A program made the translations under genes and the position numbers. 6,212 nucleotides of DNA from CAYMDD01 sp964409675 (GTDB lineage: Bacteria; Pseudomonadota; Alphaproteobacteria; Rickettsiales; SXRF01): NCBI GenBank assembly GCA_964409675.1, contig CAYPEF010000122.1, forward strand, positions 1 through 6,212, read 5' to 3'. The notes beneath the pieces were generated by a model. The model searched no databases. It saw nothing but the letters and a program-made list of their open reading frames with translations, and was not told the origin of the DNA. This document shows, one piece after another, positions 1 through 5,702 of this stretch (its first letter is position 1; each line of letters starts with the position of its first letter).

Positions 1-457
1 CGGCGGCGGCATGCCGATCGGAGCGATGCTGGTGGGCGCGCGCGCGTCGGATACTTTCCAGTTCGGTGGCCACGGCACCACCTTCGGCGGCAACCCGCTG
101 GCCACAGCCGTGGCGCGCGTGGTGCTGCAAAAACTGCAATCGGCGGAGCTTTCGCAGAATGTGGATGCGCGAAGCAAGCAATTGACCGGCGCATTAAAGG
201 CTCTAAATGAAAAATACCATCTCTTCACGGAGATACGCGGCTTCGGCCTGATGATCGGTGCGGAGCTGAAGCCCGAGCTGCATGGCAAAGCCGGTGACAT
301 CGGCGACGCCGCCCGTAAGCACGGCGTGCTGGTATTGCAAGCTGGCCCCAACGTGCTGCGCTTCGTGCCGCCGCTCACCATCACGGAAGCGGAAATGAAT
401 GAAGGACTGAAACGGCTGGATGCGGTACTGGCGGAATATACGTCGGTGGTGAAATAG
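1..457 (+). CDS. astC: Succinylornithine/acetylornithine aminotransferase, C-terminal part (5' end outside window)
   Basis: This is the C-terminal part of a class-III, PLP-dependent aminotransferase of the ArgD/AstC family. In the AST pathway AstC moves the delta-amino group of N2-succinylornithine to 2-oxoglutarate, giving succinylglutamate semialdehyde; many bacteria use one enzyme for this and for acetylornithine in arginine synthesis. The frame is open from base 2 and reads GGG-MPIGAML, the segment directly after the catalytic lysine, so that lysine and the N-terminal half lie outside the window. Visible family motifs are HGTTFGGNPLA (codons from about base 71), whose Thr contacts the PLP phosphate across the dimer, then IRGFGLMIGAEL and AGPNVLRFVPPL near the C-terminus. 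The ATG at base 11 is internal. The stop is TAG at 455-457. The family is certain; astC rather than argD rests on the ast genes downstream. A structured 169-nt spacer separates it from the next gene. Confidence 0.9.
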   Translation, partial: GGGMPIGAMLVGARASDTFQFGGHGTTFGGNPLATAVARVVLQKLQSAELSQNVDARSKQLTGALKALNEKYHLFTEIRGFGLMIGAELKPELHGKAGDIGDAARKHGVLVLQAGPNVLRFVPPLTITEAEMNEGLKRLDAVLAEYTSVVK

Positions 458-492
458 CGTAATTAATTCAGTTGAGCCTGTTTCCCCTCGTC

Positions 493-530
493 ATTCCCCG
501 AATTTCACGCCAGTGAAATTATAGGGGAAT
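493..530. repeat. Stem-loop 1 in the astC/hydrolase spacer, REP-like
   Basis: The inner arms AATTTCAC (501-508) and GTGAAATT (513-520) are perfect complements around the loop GCCA. The outer arms ATTCCCC (493-499) and GGGGAAT (524-530) are also perfect. The two helices are separated by an asymmetric internal loop, G500 against ATA 521-523. That makes 15 base pairs in 38 nt. No T-run follows, so it is not a classical intrinsic terminator. The outline TCATTCCC...GGGAATCCATG resembles dispersed palindromic repeats I have seen in several proteobacterial genomes. That resemblance is a recollection, and the copy number here cannot be judged from one window. Confidence 0.75.
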
Positions 531-557
531 CCATGCTGGCGGTTAAGCAAGCTGGAT
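529..557. repeat. Stem-loop 2, central, weaker
   Basis: ATCCA-t-GCT (529-537) can pair with AGCTGGAT (550-557), giving eight base pairs with one bulged T at 534 and a 12-nt loop (538-549). It shares two bases with each neighbouring stem, so all three hairpins cannot be fully extended at once. It is the weakest of the three and could be chance. Confidence 0.4.
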
Positions 558-588
558 CACCCTATAATCGCTACGCGATTCTGGTGAT
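556..588. repeat. Stem-loop 3 in the astC/hydrolase spacer
   Basis: The inner arms AATCGC (566-571) and GCGATT (575-580) enclose the loop TAC. The outer arms ATCACC (556-561) and GGTGAT (583-588) are perfect complements. An internal loop, CTAT (562-565) against CT (581-582), separates the helices, for 12 base pairs in 33 nt. It is followed by an A/T-rich stretch without a T-run, so it does not look like a terminator on the + strand. It ends 38 nt before the hydrolase start codon. It could stabilise or process the mRNA or be part of a repeat element; which one is not decidable here. Confidence 0.7.
563..568 (+). promoter_or_regulatory. Possible -10 element (TATAAT) upstream of the hydrolase gene
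   Basis: The hexamer is a perfect match to the sigma-70 -10 consensus and lies in the only non-coding stretch, about 60 nt before the hydrolase start. At 16 to 18 nt upstream there is no good -35 (CGGTTA, GGTTAA or similar), and the hexamer lies inside the left arm of stem-loop 3. It would give the hydrolase-astA-astD-astB-pdxH block its own transcript. The evidence is weak. Confidence 0.2.
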
Positions 589-614
589 GATAAAATATAA
601 AAGCATGCGAAGTG

Positions 615-619
615 AAGGA
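615..619 (+). promoter_or_regulatory. Shine-Dalgarno AAGGA that sets the hydrolase start
   Basis: AAGGA ends 7 nt before the ATG at 627, an ideal spacing. For the in-frame ATG at 621 it would be only 1 nt away, and it lies inside the reading frame if the GTG at 612 is used. This favours 627 as the start. Confidence 0.7.
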
Positions 620-626
620 TATGATC

Positions 627-1862
627 ATGCCGGATTACAGCGCTTCTCTTCACTGGATCGACAGCCAGCAATCCCACCTGCTGGAGCGCACGATGGCGTG
701 GTCCGCCATCAATTCCGGCAGCATGAATATCAAAGGATTGCAGGAAATGCTGGAGGCGCTGCAGGAGGCGTTTTCTCCGCTTGGCGGCGAGATGGAAAAA
801 ATAAGCCTCACTCCGCGCGATCTGGTTACCGACAAAGGCGCAATGCTGGCCACACCGCTCGGCAAGGCGTTGCGCATCCGCAAGCATCCGCAGGCTCCGC
901 TGCAAGTTTTCCTCGGCGGCCACATGGATACCGTTTTCGCTGCCGACCACCCTTTTCAAATTCCGGTCATGCAGGACGCCGAGCGCCTGCGTGGCCCCGG
1001 CGTGGCGGATTTGAAAGGCGGTCTTTCGGTGATGCTCACCGCGCTCACTGCGCTGGAGCAGAGCGAATGGGCCGGAAAAATCGGCTGGGAAGTGCTGATC
1101 AACCCGGATGAGGAAATCGGCTCACCCGGTTCGGACGCGCTGCTCAAGGAAGCCGCCGCGCGTAACGATCTCGGGCTGATCTATGAACCCGCCCTGGCGG
1201 ACGGCACGCTGGTCAGCGCGCGCAAGGGCAGCGGCAATTTTACCGCCGTGATACATGGTCGTGCCGCGCATGTGGGCCGGGCGTTTCAGGACGGCCGCAA
1301 CGCCGTCATCGCGGCTGCGGAGCTGGCGCAGGATTTAAGCCGCCTCACCGGCGGCTGCCCGGGTGTGCTGTGCAATGTCGGCAAAATAGAAGGTGGCGGG
1401 CCGGTCAACATGGTGCCGGACCTTGCCATCGTGCGCTTCAATATCCGCGTGGATGACGCGGAAGAACAGGCATGGACCGAGAAAAAACTGCATGGCATGC
1501 AGGAGCGCTTCAACGCGATGGACGGATTGTCGCTCGAATTCCACGGCCGCTTCGGCCGCCCTGCCAAGAAGTGGGACGCGGCGAATGAGCATTTATTCTT
1601 GCTGATCCGCGCCTGCGGTGAAGCGCTGTCGCTGTCTATCCAAGCCGCCCCCACAGGGGGTTGCTGCGACGGCAATAATCTGGCAGCATATGGGCTTCCC
1701 AACATCGACACGCTGGGCGTGCGCGGAGGCCATTTGCATACCGACCAGGAGTTTATGATCATTGAAAGCTTGAGCGAGCGCGCCAAGCTTTCTGCGCTGT
1801 TGCTGCTCAAACTCGCCAGCGGCGAACTGAGCTGGCCGCACGGCAGGAGCGTCCGTGTATGA
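627..1862 (+). CDS. M20-family metallohydrolase, candidate N-succinylglutamate desuccinylase replacing AstE
   Basis: A cytoplasmic two-zinc M20 amidohydrolase of about 411 residues without a signal peptide, resembling carboxypeptidase G2, DapE and ArgE. Start 627 is chosen because AAGGA lies 7 nt upstream; GTG 612 and ATG 621 are in-frame alternatives. Numbered from 627, the metal and catalytic residues are complete: His99 and Asp101 in GGHMDTV, bridging Asp128 in GVADLKGG, general base Glu162 and ligand Glu163 in NPDEEIGS, Glu187 in YEPAL, and His371 in GGHLHTDQEF. His215 in GRAAHVGR marks the inserted dimerisation domain (about 195-310). Family members remove N-succinyl groups (DapE) or release glutamate from N-acylglutamates (carboxypeptidase G2). 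Lying between astC and astA with no astE seen, it is inferred to hydrolyse N-succinylglutamate to glutamate and succinate. The family is sure; the substrate is inference. Its TGA overlaps the astA start by 4 bp. Confidence 0.9.
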   Translation: MPDYSASLHWIDSQQSHLLERTMAWSAINSGSMNIKGLQEMLEALQEAFSPLGGEMEKISLTPRDLVTDKGAMLATPLGKALRIRKHPQAPLQVFLGGHMDTVFAADHPFQIPVMQDAERLRGPGVADLKGGLSVMLTALTALEQSEWAGKIGWEVLINPDEEIGSPGSDALLKEAAARNDLGLIYEPALADGTLVSARKGSGNFTAVIHGRAAHVGRAFQDGRNAVIAAAELAQDLSRLTGGCPGVLCNVGKIEGGGPVNMVPDLAIVRFNIRVDDAEEQAWTEKKLHGMQERFNAMDGLSLEFHGRFGRPAKKWDAANEHLFLLIRACGEALSLSIQAAPTGGCCDGNNLAAYGLPNIDTLGVRGGHLHTDQEFMIIESLSERAKLSALLLLKLASGELSWPHGRSVRV

Positions 1863-2872
1863 TGTTGGTGCGCCCGGTGCAGTTGCAGGACCAGGAGGAA
1901 TTGCTGGCGCTCGCCCGTCTCGCGGGCATCGGCATGACCTCGCTTCCCGCCGACAGCCACGTGCTGAAGCAAAAGATCGAGCGAGCGGTGGTGAGCTTCC
2001 AGGGAAAGCCGCCCTATGCTCAAGGCGAGAGCTTCCTCTTCGTGCTGGAGGATACGCAGACGGGAAAGATCATCGGCAGCACCGGCATCGTCGCGCATGT
2101 TGGCGTGAACCGGCCTTTCTATTCCTACAAGCTCTCCACCATCGTGCAGGCGTGCGAATTCTTGCAGGTCTATTCGCCGCAGCGCGTGCTGCACATGGTG
2201 AATGATTACACAGGAGCCACGGAAATCGGCTCGCTGTTCGTGGTGCCGGAATACCGGCGGGACGGTATCGGCAAATTCCTCTCGCGCTGCCGCTACATGA
2301 TGCTGGCGGAATTTCCGCAGCTTTTCTCTGAAACGGTGATTGCTGAAATTCGCGGTGTGCAGGATGAGCAGGGTGATTCGCCCTTTTATAACCATCTATG
2401 TAAATATTTCTTCCAGATCGACTATAAGCGCGCAGATTTCGTGATCGCCACGCAAGGCGGCCAGTTCATCGCCGACCTGATGCCGAAATATCCCATTTAC
2501 GTCACCCTTCTGCCCGAGCAGGCGCGGCAGGTGATCGGCATGCCATTCGAGGCCTCTAAGCCGGCGAAGAAGCTGCTTGAGGGCGAGGGCTTCTCTTATC
2601 AGGGATACGTGGACGTGCTCGATGCCGGTCCGACGATGCAGGCCAAACGCGCAGAGATCAAGACCGTGGCGGAAAGCAAAAAGCGAGTGGTACGCGAAAT
2701 CGTGCCGACCATTGATAAAATTCCGCATATGATTGCTAACGCGTCTCGCGAGCAGTACTGCATCGTCCTCGCTCCTGTACAGGAAACGGCGGGCGACGGG
2801 GTCATCATCACGGAAGAAACGGCAAAACATCTGGGAGTTGCGCGCGGCGACATGGTGAGGTACGCGCTATGA
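1859..2872 (+). CDS. astA: Arginine N-succinyltransferase
   Basis: First enzyme of the AST pathway: it transfers succinyl from succinyl-CoA to the alpha-amino group of arginine. The 337 residues match the length and whole-length pattern of single-subunit AstA (about 340). They begin MMLVRP, have LTSLP-like GMTSLP near residue 25, LFVVPEYRRDGIGKFLSRCRYM (about 126-147, acyltransferase core), IAEIRGVQDEQGDSPFY (about 161-177), ADLMPKYPIY (about 205-214), and the C-terminal GDMVRYAL. ATG 1859 is preferred because AGGAG (1845-1849) lies 9 nt upstream and the E. coli protein also starts MM; ATG 1862 is the alternative. ATGA overlaps join it to the hydrolase and to astD. One oddity: aligned to remembered E. 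coli AstA, the predicted proton donor His229 corresponds to Phe230 (codon TTC 2546-2548, in VIGMPFEAS). It is not split into two subunits as in Pseudomonas aruF/aruG. Confidence 0.95.
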   Translation: MMLVRPVQLQDQEELLALARLAGIGMTSLPADSHVLKQKIERAVVSFQGKPPYAQGESFLFVLEDTQTGKIIGSTGIVAHVGVNRPFYSYKLSTIVQACEFLQVYSPQRVLHMVNDYTGATEIGSLFVVPEYRRDGIGKFLSRCRYMMLAEFPQLFSETVIAEIRGVQDEQGDSPFYNHLCKYFFQIDYKRADFVIATQGGQFIADLMPKYPIYVTLLPEQARQVIGMPFEASKPAKKLLEGEGFSYQGYVDVLDAGPTMQAKRAEIKTVAESKKRVVREIVPTIDKIPHMIANASREQYCIVLAPVQETAGDGVIITEETAKHLGVARGDMVRYAL

Positions 2873-4380
2873 TCGGCAAACATCATATCGGTGGTAGCTG
2901 GCGCGAAGGCGCGGGCGAAATCTTCCGCTCGCACGACCCGGCCTACGGGCACGAACTCTGGATCGGCCGCGCCGCTGACGCGCAGGATATGGACATGGCC
3001 GTGCAGGCGGCTCGGCGTGCCTTTCCCATCTGGTCGCGCCTGACGCTGGACGAGCGCATGAGCATCATTCTGCGCTACCGCGCCGTGGTGGAAAAACACG
3101 CCGACGCATTCGCCGAAATTATCGCCAGAGAAACCGGCAAAATCCGCTGGGACGCTAAAGGCGAGGTGCAGGCGGTGATCGGCAAGATCACTATCTCGCT
3201 CGACGCATANNNNNNNNNNNNNNNNNNNNNNNNNNNNNNNNNNNNNNNNNNNNNNNNNNNNNNNNNNNNNNNNNNNNNNNNNNNNNNNNNNNNNNNNNNN
3301 NNNNNNNNNCTCCGCCATCGCCCGCATGGGGTGGCGGCGGTGTTCGGGCCGTATAATTTCCCGGCGCATTTGCCCAACGGCCATATTGTCCCGGCGCTAA
3401 TCGCGGGCAATACTATCGTGTTCAAACCGAGCGATATGACGCCGCTGGTGGCCGAGACTATGCTCACCTACTGGCAGGAGGCGGGCCTGCCGGAAGGCGT
3501 GCTGAACCTGACGCAGGGCGGGCGCGACACCGGCATCGCACTGGCCGCGCATGCCGGATTGGACGCGCTTTATTTCACCGGCAGCGCGGAAGTGGGCGCT
3601 CTGTTGCACAAGCAGTTCGGCGGACGCCCGGAATTTATGCTGGCGCTGGAGATGGGCGGCAACAATGCGCTGATCGTGCATGAGGCGGAAGACGAAAACG
3701 CCGCCGCCATGATCGCCATTCAGTCAGCCTTTGCCAGCAGCGGCCAGCGCTGCACCTGCGCGCGCCGCCTGATTGTACCGGAAGGGCGTGCGGGCGATGC
3801 GTTCCTTGCCCAGTTGATTGGCATCGCCGAGCAGATCGCAATCGGTCCCTATGACGCCGACCCGCAGCCCTATATGGGCCCGCTGATTTCCGAAAAAGAG
3901 GCGGATAAAGTCATGTCTGCGCATGATGCGCTGATAGGGGCGGGGGGTACGCCGCTGCTGCGCATGCGCCGCGACGCTTCCAATGTCGCCTGCCTGACGC
4001 CTGGAATCATCGATGTTTCAACCATCCCAAACCGGCCCGACCGCGAAGTGTTCGGCCCGCTCCTGCAGGTGATCCGTGTGGCGGACATGGACGCGGCGAT
4101 GATGGAAGCTAACAACACTCGCTATGGCCTAAGCGCCGGTATCATCACCGACAATCCGGCGCTGTATGATCGCTTCATCCGCGATATCCGCGCCGGCGTC
4201 ATCGCCTGGAACCGCCCGACCACCGGCGCTTCCAGCGCCCTGCCTTTCGGCGGCGTCGGCATCAGCGGTAACCACCGCCCAAGCGCCTTCTACGCCGCCG
4301 ATTACTGCGCCTATCCAGTTGCTGCGCAGGAAGCGGCGGTGCTGGACGCCGGGAAGCTGCCGCCCGGGCTTCCCCAATGA
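2869..4380 (+). CDS. astD: N-succinylglutamate 5-semialdehyde dehydrogenase, with internal assembly gap
   Basis: NAD-dependent aldehyde dehydrogenase that oxidises succinylglutamate semialdehyde to N-succinylglutamate, step four of the AST pathway. All ALDH landmarks are present: Asn163 in FGPYNFPAHLPNG, the coenzyme-binding FTGSAEVG turn (about 236-243), Glu261 in LALEMGGNN, catalytic Cys295 in SSGQRCTCARR, EVFGPLL (about 395-401), and the AstD-typical NHRPSAFYAADYCAYP near the end. Numbering counts the gap as 34 codons; the Glu-Cys spacing of 34 is standard. The 100 Ns (3210-3309) fall between ISLDA-TAn and LRHRPHG. The frame is the same on both sides, so there is no evidence of a break. 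Without the excess gap length the protein would be about 487 residues, close to E. coli AstD. GTGAGG (2855-2860) lies 8 nt before the ATG. The gene overlaps astA and astB by 4 bp each. Confidence 0.95.
   Translation: MIGKHHIGGSWREGAGEIFRSHDPAYGHELWIGRAADAQDMDMAVQAARRAFPIWSRLTLDERMSIILRYRAVVEKHADAFAEIIARETGKIRWDAKGEVQAVIGKITISLDAXXXXXXXXXXXXXXXXXXXXXXXXXXXXXXXXXXLRHRPHGVAAVFGPYNFPAHLPNGHIVPALIAGNTIVFKPSDMTPLVAETMLTYWQEAGLPEGVLNLTQGGRDTGIALAAHAGLDALYFTGSAEVGALLHKQFGGRPEFMLALEMGGNNALIVHEAEDENAAAMIAIQSAFASSGQRCTCARRLIVPEGRAGDAFLAQLIGIAEQIAIGPYDADPQPYMGPLISEKEADKVMSAHDALIGAGGTPLLRMRRDASNVACLTPGIIDVSTIPNRPDREVFGPLLQVIRVADMDAAMMEANNTRYGLSAGIITDNPALYDRFIRDIRAGVIAWNRPTTGASSALPFGGVGISGNHRPSAFYAADYCAYPVAAQEAAVLDAGKLPPGLPQ
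3210..3309. other. Assembly gap of exactly 100 N inside astD
   Basis: The run is exactly 100 Ns, the usual placeholder for a scaffold gap of unknown size. In E. coli AstD, as I remember it, about 18 residues separate the KAY that matches DA-TAn here from LRHRPHG. That predicts about 52 missing nt rather than 100. Both lengths keep the reading frame. The cut codon TAn is then most likely Tyr. Confidence 0.9.
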
Positions 4381-5702
4381 GGGAAGCTAATTTCGACGGG
4401 CTGGTCGGCCCCACGCATAATTATTCCGGGCTGGCGTTCGGTAATGTCGCATCGGAGAAAAACGCGAGCCTCGCCTCCAACCCGCGCGCGGCGGCGCTGC
4501 AGGGGGTGGAGAAAATGCGCTTGCTGCATTCGCTCGGCCTGCCGCAGGGCATCTTCCCGCCACAGCCGCGCCCGGCTTTGCGCTGGCTCGCGGCACTCGG
4601 CTTCACAGGTGGCGTGCGCGAAGTGATGGCGCGCGTAAGCAACGAAGCGCCTGAACTGCTCCCCTATTGCTACTCCTCCTCCGGCATGTGGGCGGCGAAC
4701 GCGGCGACCATCACCCCGTCCTGCGACAGCGCCGACGGCACCATGCACATCACGCCCGCGAACCTCACCAGCACGCCGCACCGCGCGCTGGAATCCCGCT
4801 TCACCAGTAAATTCCTCGCGCGCATTTTCAGCGGCGATGCGTTTACGCACCACGCGCCGCTGCCACCCGGTCCGCTGACGCCCGACGAAGGAGCCGCCAA
4901 CCATACCGCCTTGCGCGCGCTCGGCGCGAAGCAGTACCTGCACATCTTCGTTTACGGGCGCGACGCGGCGCGCAAAAGCGCCGAGCCGTCGCGCTTTCCC
5001 GCCCGCCAGACGCTGCAGGCCAGCCAGGCCGTCGCGCGTCTGCATGCGCTGCCGCCGGAGCAGACCATCTTTTTGCAGCAATCGCCTGTCGCTATCGACG
5101 CTGGGGTGTTCCATAACGACGTGATTTCCGTCGGCCATGAAAACGTGCTGCTTTACCATGCGCGTGCTTTTGCGGATAGCGAGGCAGCTATTCGCTCCAT
5201 CGCGGAAAAACAGCCGAGCAACTCGTGGTATTTTTTACGGGTGGAGGAGCAGGAGCTTGCGCTGCCGGACGTGGTGGCCTCCTACCTGTTCAACAGCCAG
5301 CTGGTTACTATACCCGGCGGCGATATGGCGTTGATCGCGCCGAAAGAGTGCGAGGAAAATCCCGCTGTCGCCGCTATCATCCGGCGTTGGATCGAGGGAA
5401 ATAACCCGCTTGCGCGCACCTATTTCATGGATCTGAAGCAAAGCATGCGCAACGGCGGCGGACCTGCCTGCCTGCGCTTGCGCGTGCCGCTTTCGCGCGA
5501 TGAATGGGACAGCGTGAATGATGGCGTCAAGTGGAGCGAACCGCTATACGATACGCTAAAAGAGTTTATCACAAAGCGCTACCGTGACCGGCTGACGCCG
5601 GATGATCTCAAAGACCCGGATTTCGCCGTGGAAGTGCTGGAGGTGCTGGAAGAATTAAGTGATATTTTCGGAATGGAAGGACTCTATGACGGCGAATACT
5701 GA
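4377..5702 (+). CDS. astB: N-succinylarginine dihydrolase
   Basis: Second AST enzyme: it hydrolyses N2-succinylarginine to succinylornithine, two ammonia and CO2. It belongs to the amidinotransferase/pentein fold family. The 441 residues match the family length (about 447 in E. coli). The N-terminus NFDGLVGPTHNYSGLAFGN is diagnostic. The catalytic set is intact: Glu171 in DEGAANH, His246 in GVFHNDV, and nucleophile Cys365 in NGGGPACLRLRV; the E. coli residues I recall are Glu174, His248 and Cys365. Other conserved blocks are ANAATI (about 103-108), FPARQT (about 206-211) and SYLFNSQL (about 302-309). The ATG overlaps the astD stop as ATGA and no good Shine-Dalgarno precedes it, so translation probably depends on ribosomes finishing astD. 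The 3' end overlaps pdxH by 17 bp. Motif wording looks alphaproteobacterial, which is an impression from memory. Confidence 0.96.
   Translation: MREANFDGLVGPTHNYSGLAFGNVASEKNASLASNPRAAALQGVEKMRLLHSLGLPQGIFPPQPRPALRWLAALGFTGGVREVMARVSNEAPELLPYCYSSSGMWAANAATITPSCDSADGTMHITPANLTSTPHRALESRFTSKFLARIFSGDAFTHHAPLPPGPLTPDEGAANHTALRALGAKQYLHIFVYGRDAARKSAEPSRFPARQTLQASQAVARLHALPPEQTIFLQQSPVAIDAGVFHNDVISVGHENVLLYHARAFADSEAAIRSIAEKQPSNSWYFLRVEEQELALPDVVASYLFNSQLVTIPGGDMALIAPKECEENPAVAAIIRRWIEGNNPLARTYFMDLKQSMRNGGGPACLRLRVPLSRDEWDSVNDGVKWSEPLYDTLKEFITKRYRDRLTPDDLKDPDFAVEVLEVLEELSDIFGMEGLYDGEY
5677..5681 (+). promoter_or_regulatory. Shine-Dalgarno AAGGA for pdxH, inside the astB 3' end
   Basis: AAGGA within GGAAGGA ends 4 nt before ATG 5686, somewhat close but usable. 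It lies within the last codons of astB, which fixes the pdxH start upstream of the astB stop and suggests coupled translation. Confidence 0.6.

Noticed and set aside
493..588. Rho-independent terminator after astC
   Set aside because: The stems are strong, but none is followed by a run of T on the + strand, and on the - strand no gene ends there.
533..1111. Open frame of 192 codons on the + strand beginning in the spacer
   Set aside because: It overlaps the hydrolase in another frame from 627 on, and its translation is Arg/His/Gly-rich without domain features. The part before 627 is hairpin DNA.
1286..2395. Long open frame on the - strand (369 codons)
   Set aside because: It runs antisense across the hydrolase and astA, both of which have full family motifs. 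The translation is low-complexity His/Arg/Leu-rich with no recognisable domain, as expected opposite GC-rich coding DNA.
2599..3384. Open frame on the - strand through the N gap
   Set aside because: It stays open only because Ns cannot encode stops. It lies antisense to astA and astD.
3937..3947. G-run (GGGG C GGGGGG) in astD as a phase-variable or frameshift site
   Set aside because: The astD frame continues correctly through it (IGAGGTPLL), and a six-base G tract is unremarkable in GC-rich DNA.
2869..4380. astD as a pseudogene because of the interruption
   Set aside because: The interruption is unsequenced Ns, both sides share one frame, and all catalytic residues are present.
4311..5159. 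Open frame of 282 codons on the - strand opposite astB
   Set aside because: It is Arg/Gly/Ala-rich with no motif, and the + strand astB frame is unmistakable over the same bases.
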